From the NCBI RefSeq assembly GCF_003664125.1, contig NZ_RCCP01000001.1, positions 1,426,001 through 1,490,000 of the forward strand: a DNA stretch of 64,000 nucleotides. The letters run 5' to 3'. The first letter of the stretch is position 1. Every line of letters begins with the position of its first letter. This stretch comes from Planococcus citreus. Its GTDB lineage: Bacteria > Bacillota > Bacilli > Bacillales_A > Planococcaceae. The notes under the pieces are model-generated. The model ran no database searches. It was not told the origin of the DNA and saw only the letters and a list, made by a program, of their open reading frames with translations. A program made the translations under genes and the position numbers. This document shows, in pieces, positions 33,161-42,506 of the stretch.

Positions 33161-34380
33161 GAAACATCCAATTCGGCATTAAAGAAAATATCTTCCAGTT
33201 TCTCCTTCTCGTGCTGACGAACTTTTTCGTCGGTTCGATGGTCGGGCTCGAACGGACTGTCCTGCCGATTATCGGAGAAGAAGAATTCGGGCTCGCTTCA
33301 GCGAGTGCCGCGCTGTCATTCATTATCAGCTTCGGTTTCTCGAAAGCAATCGTCAATTATTTTGCCGGTGCCATCGCCGACCGGCTGGGCCGCAAAAAAG
33401 TGCTGATTGTCGGATGGAGTGCGGGGCTTTTTGTACCACTGCTCGTCATTTTCGCCGACGCCTGGTGGATGATCGTCGTCGCCAATATTTTCCTTGGCAT
33501 TAACCAAGGCCTCGCCTGGTCGATGACGGTCAATATGAAGATCGACCTCGCGAAGCCGACAGAGCGCGGGCTTGCGGTCGGGCTCAATGAATTTGCGGGC
33601 TATACGGGTGTTGCCGTCATGGCCGCGTTGTCCGGTTACGTTGCTTCGACTTTCTCAAACCGCCCCGAACCGTTCTATATTGGATTGGCAGTCGTAGCGA
33701 TCGGCCTTATGCTATCGTTTCTCGTCCGGGATACCGGCGAACACTTGAAGCGTCAGGCCAAGTCGTCATCACAAGAGGCGGCCCTTTCCGCAGGTGAAGT
33801 GTTCAAGCGCACAGCGTTCAAAAACCCGACACTGTCGACCGCTACCTTCGCCGGGCTTTCCACGAATTTGAAAGATGGCATGGCGTGGGGCTTGTTTCCG
33901 CTATTTTTCGCAAGTGTCGGATTGAGCGTCCCGGAAATCGGCTTGCTCGTCGCTTTGTATCCGGCCGCCTGGGGATTTTTCCAATTATTCACCGGATTCT
34001 TGAGTGACCGCTGGGGCCGGAAATGGCTGATCGCCGGCGGCATGTGGCTGCAGGCTGCCTCGCTTTGGCTTTTGCTGATGGTCGACCAATACAGCTTATG
34101 GATTGTGGCATCCATCCTTCTCGGCCTTGGGACGGCAATGGTCTATCCGACCTTGCAAGCAGCGATCAGCGACGTGGCCCCACCTTCTTGGCGTGCTTCT
34201 TCAATGGGCGTCTACCGTTCATTCCGCGACAGCGGCTATGCATTCGGCGCTTTGTTCGCCGGCATCTTGACTGACGTCATCAATGTCGAATGGGCGATCG
34301 GCTTGGTCGCCCTTCTGCCGATGATTGCCGGTGTGATGGCTGCGCTTCGCATGAAAGAAACGCTTCCAAATTCCCTTTAG
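33157..34380 (+). CDS. MFS transporter coupled to the ArsR-rhodanese regulator
   Basis: It encodes 407 aa with twelve predicted helices. The MFS motif A is seen in AGAIADRLGRKKVLIVG and again after helix 8 in GFLSDRWGRKWLIAGG. It is translationally coupled to the regulator upstream. The substrate is unknown; the context suggests an inorganic sulfur species, metal(loid) or toxic product of sulfur metabolism. It ends at a long perfect palindrome. Confidence 0.87.
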   Translation: MRNIQFGIKENIFQFLLLVLTNFFVGSMVGLERTVLPIIGEEEFGLASASAALSFIISFGFSKAIVNYFAGAIADRLGRKKVLIVGWSAGLFVPLLVIFADAWWMIVVANIFLGINQGLAWSMTVNMKIDLAKPTERGLAVGLNEFAGYTGVAVMAALSGYVASTFSNRPEPFYIGLAVVAIGLMLSFLVRDTGEHLKRQAKSSSQEAALSAGEVFKRTAFKNPTLSTATFAGLSTNLKDGMAWGLFPLFFASVGLSVPEIGLLVALYPAAWGFFQLFTGFLSDRWGRKWLIAGGMWLQAASLWLLLMVDQYSLWIVASILLGLGTAMVYPTLQAAISDVAPPSWRASSMGVYRSFRDSGYAFGALFAGILTDVINVEWAIGLVALLPMIAGVMAALRMKETLPNSL

Positions 34381-34430
34381 TATTTCTCGTTCAGCAAACG
34401 CGAGTTAGGGCAAAGCATTCGAGCGATAAC

Positions 34431-34472
34431 TAAAATCCCCGGCACAAGGATATCCTTGTGCCGGGGATTTTA
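34431..34472. terminator. Bidirectional terminator, 42-base perfect palindrome
   Basis: TAAAATCCCCGGCACAAGGA and its exact complement meet with almost no loop between convergent genes. Confidence 0.85.
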
Positions 34473-34473
34473 G

Positions 34474-35805
34474 TCATTCAGCTTTTTCCTTGTTCAGGAT
34501 AAATTCATATACTTTCTTCGGTCTGCCGCGTTTGCCCGATTTTTGTTCTTCCATTGCTTCCTGGATTAAACCCATCTGTTCCATTTCATTCAATATTCTT
34601 CTAGAATTTCTTTCTGAACTTTTTAGAAGTCCTGTAATTAAATCACTGGTAAAACAAGGGATGTTTTTCAATTTTACATATTGATAGATTTTTATTGGGA
34701 TGGTTACCCGATAGTTATGCTTCGCTAAAATAACAATCCAATATTCGGGTAATTGACTGGCATTTTCTGAATCACTCGTAGTTTCTGAGTCAGACAGATT
34801 TTCTATTACCCCACTCTCATCGACATAAATCGCCTTCATTTCATTTTTTCCGGCAACATGTTCAAATGCAGTTTGGACGTTTAACTCTGCTCCATGTATC
34901 GTATAGCCGGAACCGATCCCGATATGGAAATCAAGAGCCGTGCGCATACTTATTTCTTTAGCGATTTGCATAATCGAATTCGAAGAGAATAGTAATTCAT
35001 AATCGCCCTGTGTAGTGTAAATGAAATAAATCCCTCTTCCCTTATTGATCAGAGATCCATTTAACTTTTTCGTGATTTGAAGCAATTCCTGTTCGAACTC
35101 CAGCGCTTTTTCTCTTTCATAAAAACTGTAATCTGCTTTTTTAGGCGTCTTTTCGCTTTTCAGAAGCTCGAAACCTACCACAGCCACCTTTTGTTTTTCA
35201 TATACGTGGCTTTGGGCTCTAGAAACCAGCAAATTGAAAATCGTCTGGATTGCCAGCTTTGAAGGTTTGACGCGATAACAAGGAATGCCTAATGAAGTTA
35301 ACTCCCAATATACTTTCGCTAAACAAGTCAAAGCGGCTTTTGTTTTTCCAGATCGGTAATTCCCCACATGAAAGTTGATGATTTCTTGGTAGTTTACAGT
35401 TCCTTCGTAATGGTGCAGTTCAAACTGGATATTATTCAATTGATATTCCGAGAAAAGTGAATGGACAATACTCTCATCCACTACATCGAGACTCATATTT
35501 TTAATGAATTGATCATGATTATGCATGACTTGCAGGCATGTCCCTAATAGCGCCATTCCGTGAAGAGGGGGATATGCCGCTTCTTCAGGTGTAATCAGTT
35601 CGTTTTTGACACAATAGTCATAAGGGATAGGCCCTGAGAAAATCCATTGGGTGAATTCATAGCGATGCTTTCCTAGAATATCAGGCAATTGCTCTGCAGC
35701 GGAATACTCAAATTCCACTAACTCTATTCTATTGTCTAAGGCTGCTACTTGGCGGATCACTTCAAGTGAATCTGCAGGCCCAACGGCTCCAATTCGTACT
35801 TTCAC
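34474..35805 (-). CDS. Three-domain regulator of the peptide operon (cyclase-like middle domain, C-terminal winged helix)
   Basis: It encodes 443 aa from GTG 35805 after AAGGAGAG. Residues 1-180 look like an alpha/beta sensor (VRIGAVGPADSLEVIRQV). Residues about 210-345 resemble a nucleotide-cyclase/GGDEF fold (VAVVGFELLKSEK, then FHIGIGSGYTIHGAELNV, similar to the GTP-cyclohydrolase-III/GGDEF strand-loop), but without a GGDEF motif. Residues about 375-440 are a winged helix ending in RGRPKKVYEFI. It is the last gene of the peptide operon, 16 bases after the ATPase, and is its likely regulator. The family is not one I can name. Confidence 0.65.
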   Translation of the reverse strand: MKVRIGAVGPADSLEVIRQVAALDNRIELVEFEYSAAEQLPDILGKHRYEFTQWIFSGPIPYDYCVKNELITPEEAAYPPLHGMALLGTCLQVMHNHDQFIKNMSLDVVDESIVHSLFSEYQLNNIQFELHHYEGTVNYQEIINFHVGNYRSGKTKAALTCLAKVYWELTSLGIPCYRVKPSKLAIQTIFNLLVSRAQSHVYEKQKVAVVGFELLKSEKTPKKADYSFYEREKALEFEQELLQITKKLNGSLINKGRGIYFIYTTQGDYELLFSSNSIMQIAKEISMRTALDFHIGIGSGYTIHGAELNVQTAFEHVAGKNEMKAIYVDESGVIENLSDSETTSDSENASQLPEYWIVILAKHNYRVTIPIKIYQYVKLKNIPCFTSDLITGLLKSSERNSRRILNEMEQMGLIQEAMEEQKSGKRGRPKKVYEFILNKEKAE

Positions 35806-35821
35806 GCGTATTCTCTCCTTT

Positions 35822-36847
35822 TTATGCCTTGTCGGAGGAATGTGGCAGAACATCTGTATCTTTATCCACTAAAGGGTAGTGGCAGGCTACATAATGTTCA
35901 GGCAATATCTCCCTATATTCTGGGGTAACTTTTTTGCAATGCTCTGTGGCAAACGGGCACCTTGGGTGGAATGCACACCCTGAAGGAGGATTGGTAGGAC
36001 TGGGGATTTCTCCTTCTATTAATAAATGCTCTTTCCTTAATCTTGGATCTGGAATCGGCACAGAATCGAGCAATGCATGCGTATACGGATGGAGCGGGTG
36101 ATGAAATATTTCATCTCTATCCGCCATCTCCACCATCTTCCCTAAATACATTACCCCAATCCGATCGCTAATATGCCTTACTGCTGGCAAGCCATGGGCA
36201 ATGAAAATATACGTCAAGTCCAGTTCCTTTTGAAGCTTTTTCAACAAATTCAAGATTTGCGCTTGAATTGAGACATCCAGTGCAGAAACTGCCTCATCGC
36301 ATACGATGACTTTAGGCTTTAACGCTAAAGCTCGTGCAATGCCGATGCGCTGTCTTTGTCCGCCACTGAATTCATGAGGAAAACGCGTCATTTGGTGTTT
36401 CTGCAGACCTACCAGGTTCATCAAATCCAGTACCTGTTTCTTCAACTCCTCGCCTTTAGCGATACCGTGCACAATCAATGGTTCCCCGATGAGCTCTTCT
36501 ACAGTCATTCGCGGATTGAGTGAAGAATAGGGATCTTGGAAAATTACCTGCAAGTCTCTTCTGGCAAGGCGAAGTTCTTCTTGAGTCATCTCAGCCAAAT
36601 CTCTATCCTGAAAATAAATATGGCCTTCCGTTGCATCCAATAACCCAAGCATCAACTGCCCCGTAGTAGATTTCCCACAACCAGATTCCCCTACGATGCC
36701 CAGCGTCTCGCCTTTATACACCTGAAAATTCAAACCATCGACTGCACGTACTTTTGAATTCACCTTTTTTATAAAACCTTTGGAGATATCGAAATGCTTT
36801 TTAAGATCTTCTACTTCCATTATAATATTTTTTTCAATCACATTCAT
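35822..36847 (-). CDS. Peptide ABC transporter ATPase, DppF/OppF-like
   Basis: It encodes 341 aa from ATG 36847 after AGGAG. Walker A GESGCGKST, signature FSGGQRQR, Walker B VIVCDEA. The C-terminal oligopeptide domain has the Cys-rich GCAFHPRCPFATEHC motif that binds an iron-sulfur cluster in relatives. The H-loop reads FIAHGLPAVRH where FIAHDL or FISHDL is usual, so the Asp after the switch His is Gly. It pairs with the DppD-like ATPase encoded just upstream. Confidence 0.92.
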   Translation of the reverse strand: MNVIEKNIIMEVEDLKKHFDISKGFIKKVNSKVRAVDGLNFQVYKGETLGIVGESGCGKSTTGQLMLGLLDATEGHIYFQDRDLAEMTQEELRLARRDLQVIFQDPYSSLNPRMTVEELIGEPLIVHGIAKGEELKKQVLDLMNLVGLQKHQMTRFPHEFSGGQRQRIGIARALALKPKVIVCDEAVSALDVSIQAQILNLLKKLQKELDLTYIFIAHGLPAVRHISDRIGVMYLGKMVEMADRDEIFHHPLHPYTHALLDSVPIPDPRLRKEHLLIEGEIPSPTNPPSGCAFHPRCPFATEHCKKVTPEYREILPEHYVACHYPLVDKDTDVLPHSSDKA

Positions 36848-36864
36848 GAAGTCATCTCCTGCCT

Positions 36865-37827
36865 TTAAACTTTGATGCACCGTTTTGCATGATCTGCTGA
36901 AATATATTCCAAAGGCGGATGGATTTTCGTACATTCAATATTCCCCAACGGACAACGCGGGTAAAATTTGCAGCCACTCGGCATGTTGGAAGGATTGGGG
37001 ACTGTTCCTTCAATCGAATAAAGTTCATCCACCACATCGTGGACTTTCGGAATTGAAGCCATCAATCCTTTTGTATAGGGATGTAGAGGATTTTCAAAAA
37101 GCTCGTAAATTGGCGCTTCTTCCACCACTTCCCCCGCATACATGACAATGACACGATCCGCCAGTTCTGCAACCACCCCAAGATCATGGGTAATGATGAT
37201 TGTGCTGGTATTGGATTTTTCCTTTATATTTCTCATCAAGGTGAGAATTTGTGCTTGAATAGTGACATCCAAAGCAGTAGTAGGCTCATCCGCGATTAGA
37301 AGTTTAGGGTTGCAGGAAAGGGCCATGGCGATCATCACACGTTGCCGCATCCCACCTGATAGTTGATGCGGAAAGCGGCCCATTACTTTGTCTGCATCAG
37401 GAATCCCTACCGTCTCTAGCATTTCAATTCCTTTTTTGTTTGCCTGCTCTTTTGTCATATCATAGTGCAGAATCAGGGTTTCCCTTAATTGATAACCGAT
37501 ATTGAATACCGGATTCAGCGCAGTCATAGGTTCTTGAAATATCATTGAAATTTCATTGCCGCGAATTTTACGGTACTCTTTCTTACTGAGGGTGCGCAGA
37601 TTTTTATCTTCGAATGTTACTTTCCCGTCATATATTTCCCCATTTGCTGGTAAAATCCCCATTAATGCTAGAGATGTAACACTTTTGCCGCTACCAGATT
37701 CTCCAACAATCGCCAAAGTTTCACCTTGCTTAACGGAAAATGACACACCATTTACTGTAGAAATATATCCATCTTCAGTTTTGAAGCGCACTTTGAGATC
37801 TTCTATTTCCAACAAGTTTTTCGTCAT
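36865..37827 (-). CDS. Peptide ABC transporter ATPase, DppD/OppD-like
   Basis: It encodes 320 aa from ATG 37827 after AAGGTGAG. Walker A GESGSGKS, signature LSGGMRQR, Walker B LLIADEP, H-loop [11 protein letters not shown]. It ends with [15 protein letters not shown], the OppD/DppD cysteine cluster. It hydrolyses ATP to drive uptake through the two permeases encoded upstream in the operon. Confidence 0.94.
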   Translation of the reverse strand: MTKNLLEIEDLKVRFKTEDGYISTVNGVSFSVKQGETLAIVGESGSGKSVTSLALMGILPANGEIYDGKVTFEDKNLRTLSKKEYRKIRGNEISMIFQEPMTALNPVFNIGYQLRETLILHYDMTKEQANKKGIEMLETVGIPDADKVMGRFPHQLSGGMRQRVMIAMALSCNPKLLIADEPTTALDVTIQAQILTLMRNIKEKSNTSTIIITHDLGVVAELADRVIVMYAGEVVEEAPIYELFENPLHPYTKGLMASIPKVHDVVDELYSIEGTVPNPSNMPSGCKFYPRCPLGNIECTKIHPPLEYISADHAKRCIKV

Positions 37828-37845
37828 GATCTCACCTTCTTTCAA

Positions 37846-38748
37846 TTACTCTTTAATTTTAGGATCAAGTACATCTCTCAACCAATCTCCGAGAAAAATG
37901 ACGCCTAGCACTGTAATGGTAATAGCAATACCTGGGAATGTGGCTACCCACCAGCTAGTTGCAATATATTCCCTGCCATCGCTCAACATCAATCCCCAGG
38001 AAACATCGGGTGATTGAATTCCTAATCCAAGGAAACTTAAGCTGGCTTCTAAAATAATGGTCGTCGCTACATTCAATGTCGCAATGACAATAAAAGAAGA
38101 AATGACATTTGGTAAAATATATTTCCTGATAATTCGCCCGTTTTTTGCTCCAATCGCTCTTGCCGAACGCACATAATCACGTTCTTTAACACTAAGTGTT
38201 TCGCTTCGCACCATCCTTGCATAAACAACCCACGATGTTCCGCCGAGCACCAGAATTAAAGTGATCAAGCTTGGTCCCATCACAGCAAGGATAATAAGCA
38301 TGAACAAGATATTCGGGATGGCCAATAAGGAATCGACTGTCCGCATTATAAGGAAATCCCAAAACTTCCCGTAGTATCCGGCAATCAAACCTAAGGCCAT
38401 ACCGATAGCCCCAGCCAGTAAAACCGCACTGATTCCAACTAATAGCGATATGCGGGAGCCGAAAATAATGCGGCTTAAAATGTCACGCCCCAAATTATCG
38501 GTGCCCAGCGGGAATTCCATCGTACCGCCAAGCCAAAACGGCGGCAATAAGCGGTCCACGACATTGGTTTGTGCCGGGTCATGTGGTGCTAGTACGGGAG
38601 CTAAAATGGCGATCAATACTACAGTCACTACAATTATCAGCCCTGCCATCCCTGTCTTGCTCCTCAACAAGCTTTTCGCTAGCTTCTTCATGGAGCTCTT
38701 GTATTTTGTCGCCTTCGGCAGCGCTGCAGTATCAGTAAGTTGGGCCAA
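37846..38748 (-). CDS. Peptide ABC transporter permease, DppC-like
   Basis: It encodes 300 aa from TTG 38748 after a run of G. One N-terminal helix, an outer loop (PPFWLGGTMEFPLGTDNLGR, typical of DppC/OppC), then five helices. The EAA loop is seen in DYVRSARAIGAKNGRIIRKYI. With the DppB-like protein it forms the membrane channel. Confidence 0.93.
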   Translation of the reverse strand: MAQLTDTAALPKATKYKSSMKKLAKSLLRSKTGMAGLIIVVTVVLIAILAPVLAPHDPAQTNVVDRLLPPFWLGGTMEFPLGTDNLGRDILSRIIFGSRISLLVGISAVLLAGAIGMALGLIAGYYGKFWDFLIMRTVDSLLAIPNILFMLIILAVMGPSLITLILVLGGTSWVVYARMVRSETLSVKERDYVRSARAIGAKNGRIIRKYILPNVISSFIVIATLNVATTIILEASLSFLGLGIQSPDVSWGLMLSDGREYIATSWWVATFPGIAITITVLGVIFLGDWLRDVLDPKIKE

Positions 38749-38762
38749 ATCTGTCCCCCCCT

Positions 38763-39677
38763 TTAATCATATTTGATACGCGGGTCTAAGAATCTGTAAA
38801 TCAAATCCGCTGATAAATTACTCAAAATAACAAATATCGCAATAATGAAAGTGGCTGCCTGAACCACTGCCATGTCGCGCAAGTTCACCGATTGAACAAG
38901 TAATTGCCCAAGACCAGGCCATGCAAAAACCGTCTCAGTAATCAAAGTTCCACCGATCAAGGTCGATGTTTGTAGAGCCATAATCGTTACTACTGGAATC
39001 AATGCATTACGGAAAGCGTGTTTATTGACGATAATCGCCTCGCCTAATCCTTTGCTTCTGGCCGTACGGATAAAATCCTGTCCCAAAATCTCCAGCATAC
39101 TGGAACGGATCAACCGAGTCATTTCCGCTGCAATTCCGGTTCCTAAGGTCAGAGCTGGCAGCACTAAATGCCATAATGTACCTCGGCCCGAAACAGGGAA
39201 TACCTGAAATGTCACTGATAGCAAAAGAATCAGCATAATGCCAAGCCAAAAGTTTGGCATTGCTTTTCCTAAAACTGCTCCACCTGTAATGAAGAGGTCA
39301 AAAAAGCTATTGCGCTTTACGGCTGACAAAATTCCGAGCGGCACCGAAATGATGACCGCAATAACCATCGATGCGATGGCCAACTCCAATGTGGCCGGCA
39401 GCCGCTCCAAAATGAGCGACAAAGCATCGGTGTTATATCTGAATGAGTCCCCAAAGTCCCCTTGTACCAAGTTCCCTAAATAAGTGAAATATTGAACAGG
39501 GAGAGGTTCATTGAATCCCAAAGATTCCCTCAATGAATCACGCTCTTCTGCAGTGGCTGTTTCCGGCAGCATCAACGACACCGGATCTCCCGTTACTCTC
39601 ACTAGTAAAAAGACAATAAGCGTGATAAGGAAAAGTACAGGAATGGTTTTTAATAAGCTTTTCAAGAAATACTTCAT
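38763..39677 (-). CDS. Peptide ABC transporter permease, DppB-like
   Basis: It encodes 304 aa. The N-terminal helix, RVTGDPVSLMLPE and the outer segment LVQGDFGDSFRY are diagnostic for DppB/OppB. The EAA loop is DFIRTARSKGLGEAIIVNKH. It ends at DPRIKYD. It forms a heterodimer with the DppC-like protein. Confidence 0.93.
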   Translation of the reverse strand: MKYFLKSLLKTIPVLFLITLIVFLLVRVTGDPVSLMLPETATAEERDSLRESLGFNEPLPVQYFTYLGNLVQGDFGDSFRYNTDALSLILERLPATLELAIASMVIAVIISVPLGILSAVKRNSFFDLFITGGAVLGKAMPNFWLGIMLILLLSVTFQVFPVSGRGTLWHLVLPALTLGTGIAAEMTRLIRSSMLEILGQDFIRTARSKGLGEAIIVNKHAFRNALIPVVTIMALQTSTLIGGTLITETVFAWPGLGQLLVQSVNLRDMAVVQAATFIIAIFVILSNLSADLIYRFLDPRIKYD

Positions 39678-39695
39678 CTACATTCCTCCCTTATT

Positions 39696-39725
39696 GAAAA
39701 AAAGGAGGTTTTCCCTCCTTTTTTC
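39696..39725 (-). terminator. Intergenic hairpin between binding-protein and permease genes
   Basis: GAAAAAAAGGAGG pairs with CCTCCTTTTTTTC with a 5-base loop. It is inside the operon, so it probably acts as a partial terminator or mRNA stabiliser that keeps the binding protein in excess over the permeases. Confidence 0.7.
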
Positions 39726-39726
39726 A

Positions 39727-41274
39727 TCATTTCAATGTGATTGAATCAGCATAGAACATCTCGTTCAAGCGCGGCTCAAACTCCACTCGGTCGTTGATGC
39801 CTGTAATGGCGTCAAGTTGGAATGTATAGATTTGCGGACGGTCTTCTGCAATTAATTCTTGAGCTTCTTGGAACTGCTCGATTCGTTCTTCTGCATTCAT
39901 GTTTTGCTCAGCTTCTAGAAGTAATTCGTTTACTTTTTCATTATCATAATCTGTTTCACCTTCTGCACTTTCGGTTGTCAAACGCTCTAAACCAAGTGAG
40001 GCATCAAACATCGAGTTGCCATAACCAATGTAGAAAATATCTTCAAACGAACGCTCTTGGTATCTCTGGGCAAATGCACTCCATTCAAGGAATTCCAAGT
40101 TAATCGTAATACCTACTTCCGATAACATCGCAGCCATCAGTTCGGCACTTTCTCTGTCTTTCAGGTAACGGCCATTCGGCGCACTCATCGTCAATTCCAC
40201 ACCATCCGCATATCCCGCTTCTGCCAATAACTCTTTCGCTCTTTCAGGATCATATAAAGATTCGCCGTACAGGTCTTCATTAGCACCAGTATTTCCAGGT
40301 GTTATTCTTGTGCGGGTTACAGTGCCTGCGCCTTCAAGCAACGAATCGACCATTGCCTGTTTATCGATCGCCAAATCGATAGCCTCACGCACTTTTGGAT
40401 CTCCCGTAACACTGTCTTCATCTGTTCGCAACACCATCATCATGACGCGCTGGGTCGGGGATTGAACGGCTGTCACGCCTTCAGTGGACTCAATTCGTTC
40501 CACATCGGTCGGTGGAATGTTTACCGCTACATCGACACCACCCGTCAACAGTTCAGAAACTCGGGTAGAGTCTTCCGGAATACTGCGGAAAACAACTTCT
40601 TCCCACTTCGGTTCGTCGCCAAAATAATCTTCATTGGCTTCGAGTACTAAGCGGTCATCTTTTCTCCACTCTTGCAATTTATAAGGGCCGGTCCCGACCG
40701 GTTCTTCAAGGAATACTTCCCAACCTTCCTCTTCGATATAGTCTTTTGGCAAAATGCTTGAACCTAGACGCGACAAGCGGTTCAGCAATGCGGGCTCCGG
40801 GTTTTCCGTAACAATTTCAAATGAATAATCGTCGATGACGTTCACTTCAGAGATTTGGTTATAGTTTCCGTGTTCAAGAAGTGTGTCATCATTGGCTACA
40901 CGTTCCAAGGTGAACTTTACGTCTTCTGCTGTGAGGTCCTCGCCGTTATGGAATTTTACGCCTTCACGTAATTCGAATGCCCACGTCCGGTCATCTACGT
41001 TCTCCCAGCTTTCCGCCAGATCACTTTGGAAGCCCTCTTCCCCTTCATTTGTTAGCAGATAGTTGAACATATTGACATGCACTGCTTCTGTTGAAGTCGT
41101 ATTGTGGTCATGAATATCAAATGTCACAATATCTGTTCCGTTGGCGATCGTCAGTGTTTTGCTGTCGCTCGTTTCTACCGGCTCTCCTGCACCCGACTCA
41201 CCCGCATCTTCCGATGAACAGCCCGCTATGACAAGGCCGCACCCTAAAACTGTTGTCCATACATACTTTTTCAT
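39727..41274 (-). CDS. Peptide-binding lipoprotein (SBP family 5)
   Basis: It encodes 515 aa from ATG 41274, overlapping the upstream M20 stop by four bases (ATGA). The lipobox is VIAGCSS with lipidated Cys19. Family 5 marks include FELREGVKFHNGEDLTAEDV and PVGTGPYKLQEW. It captures peptide or a related ligand outside the cell and delivers it to the permeases. Two cytoplasmic M20 enzymes are encoded directly upstream, so the ligand is likely a dipeptide or N-acyl amino acid. Confidence 0.93.
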   Translation of the reverse strand: MKKYVWTTVLGCGLVIAGCSSEDAGESGAGEPVETSDSKTLTIANGTDIVTFDIHDHNTTSTEAVHVNMFNYLLTNEGEEGFQSDLAESWENVDDRTWAFELREGVKFHNGEDLTAEDVKFTLERVANDDTLLEHGNYNQISEVNVIDDYSFEIVTENPEPALLNRLSRLGSSILPKDYIEEEGWEVFLEEPVGTGPYKLQEWRKDDRLVLEANEDYFGDEPKWEEVVFRSIPEDSTRVSELLTGGVDVAVNIPPTDVERIESTEGVTAVQSPTQRVMMMVLRTDEDSVTGDPKVREAIDLAIDKQAMVDSLLEGAGTVTRTRITPGNTGANEDLYGESLYDPERAKELLAEAGYADGVELTMSAPNGRYLKDRESAELMAAMLSEVGITINLEFLEWSAFAQRYQERSFEDIFYIGYGNSMFDASLGLERLTTESAEGETDYDNEKVNELLLEAEQNMNAEERIEQFQEAQELIAEDRPQIYTFQLDAITGINDRVEFEPRLNEMFYADSITLK

Positions 41275-42506
41275 TCCGTTTCCCCCTTATTTAAATAGTT
41301 ATTTGCAAATATGCTCAATACCGAAATGCCGTATAAAAAGGATTCTTCATCTACATTGAACTTCGTATTGTGGTTCGGATAGGCGGTGTTATCGCCGCCG
41401 TTCGTGCCGAGCTGGAAAAAGACCGAGGGCACCTGCTCCGAATAATAGGAAAAATCTTCCCCGCCCATCGAAGGCGTCGTCCGCTTAATCGAATCTTTGC
41501 CATACAAGCTTTCAATAGTGGATAACAGCTTTTCTCTGACCGCTGGATCATTTCTGTTTGAAGGCGTCACATGATGATAGTCCAAGGAACAATCGCCGCC
41601 GAAGCTTGTGGCAATGCCTTTGGCGATCATTTCGATCCGCTTCGGCATTTGTGCTCGTGTCTCAGGATTCAAAGTTCTGACTGTTCCTTTAAGTTTGACT
41701 GAATTAGGGATAATCGTCGCTTTGGTGCCCGCTTCTATTTGCCCGAAACTGATAACGACCGAATCGAGCGGATCGATTTGCCGGCTGACGATTTGTTGCA
41801 GCGAGACCAGTACCTGGCCGGAAATGGCGATGGGATCCACCGTCTTGTGCGGATGCGCTGCGTGTCCCCCTTGTCCCGTCACTTCCATTTCAAAAATATC
41901 CACCGCTGCGCAACTGTGTTCGGTTTTCGTTATCGCAAACATGCCCGTGTGTACAGTCGGGTGGACGTGCAAGCCGGCCATGACTTCCACTTGCGGATTG
42001 GTGAGTGCTCCGTCTTCGATCATCGCTTTAGCGCCTGCCCCGATCTCTTCTGCGGGCTGGAAAACCAGTTTCAAGGTGCCCCCGGTTATGCCCTTTTCCG
42101 CTAACACTTTGGCAACGCCTAATAAAATCGCTGTATGGGCATCGTGGCCGCACGTATGGGCCAGTCCATCATTGACGCTACTGTAGGGTTTATCAATTTC
42201 ATCCATCATCGGCAGAGCATCCATATCTGCTCTCAACCCTACGACAGGACCGGGTTTATTGCTGCGCAATATGCCGACGACGCCGGTTTTCCCGACTTCT
42301 TCTTGCACTTCGTAGCCCCAATTTTTCAGCTTTTCAGCGACGATTGTCGCTGTCCGAGTTTCTTCAAAAGCCAGTTCCGGATGTTTCCGCAAGTCTCTTC
42401 GTATTTCTACCACTTCTTTGAATACTGATTTTATTGGATGGTGCCAGTCCGGATGGGAATGCTTCAGGTCAGAAAACGTCTGCCGCTGTTCAGTTGATGC
42501 TGTCAC
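41271..42506 (-). CDS. M20 amidohydrolase, aminoacylase/HipO-AbgB-like
   Basis: It encodes 411 aa from GTG 42506 with AAAGGGG ahead. Metal-binding motifs: HTCGHDAHTAIL (Cys and His ligands) and EPAEE-like QPAEEIGAGAK, then GLHVHP and a C-terminal GGEDFSYYSEQVPSVFFQLG. These mark the amidohydrolase branch that cleaves N-acyl amino acids or aminobenzoyl-glutamate. No signal peptide. It overlaps the neighbouring genes at both ends, so it is tightly coupled in the operon. Confidence 0.9.
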   Translation of the reverse strand: MTASTEQRQTFSDLKHSHPDWHHPIKSVFKEVVEIRRDLRKHPELAFEETRTATIVAEKLKNWGYEVQEEVGKTGVVGILRSNKPGPVVGLRADMDALPMMDEIDKPYSSVNDGLAHTCGHDAHTAILLGVAKVLAEKGITGGTLKLVFQPAEEIGAGAKAMIEDGALTNPQVEVMAGLHVHPTVHTGMFAITKTEHSCAAVDIFEMEVTGQGGHAAHPHKTVDPIAISGQVLVSLQQIVSRQIDPLDSVVISFGQIEAGTKATIIPNSVKLKGTVRTLNPETRAQMPKRIEMIAKGIATSFGGDCSLDYHHVTPSNRNDPAVREKLLSTIESLYGKDSIKRTTPSMGGEDFSYYSEQVPSVFFQLGTNGGDNTAYPNHNTKFNVDEESFLYGISVLSIFANNYLNKGETE

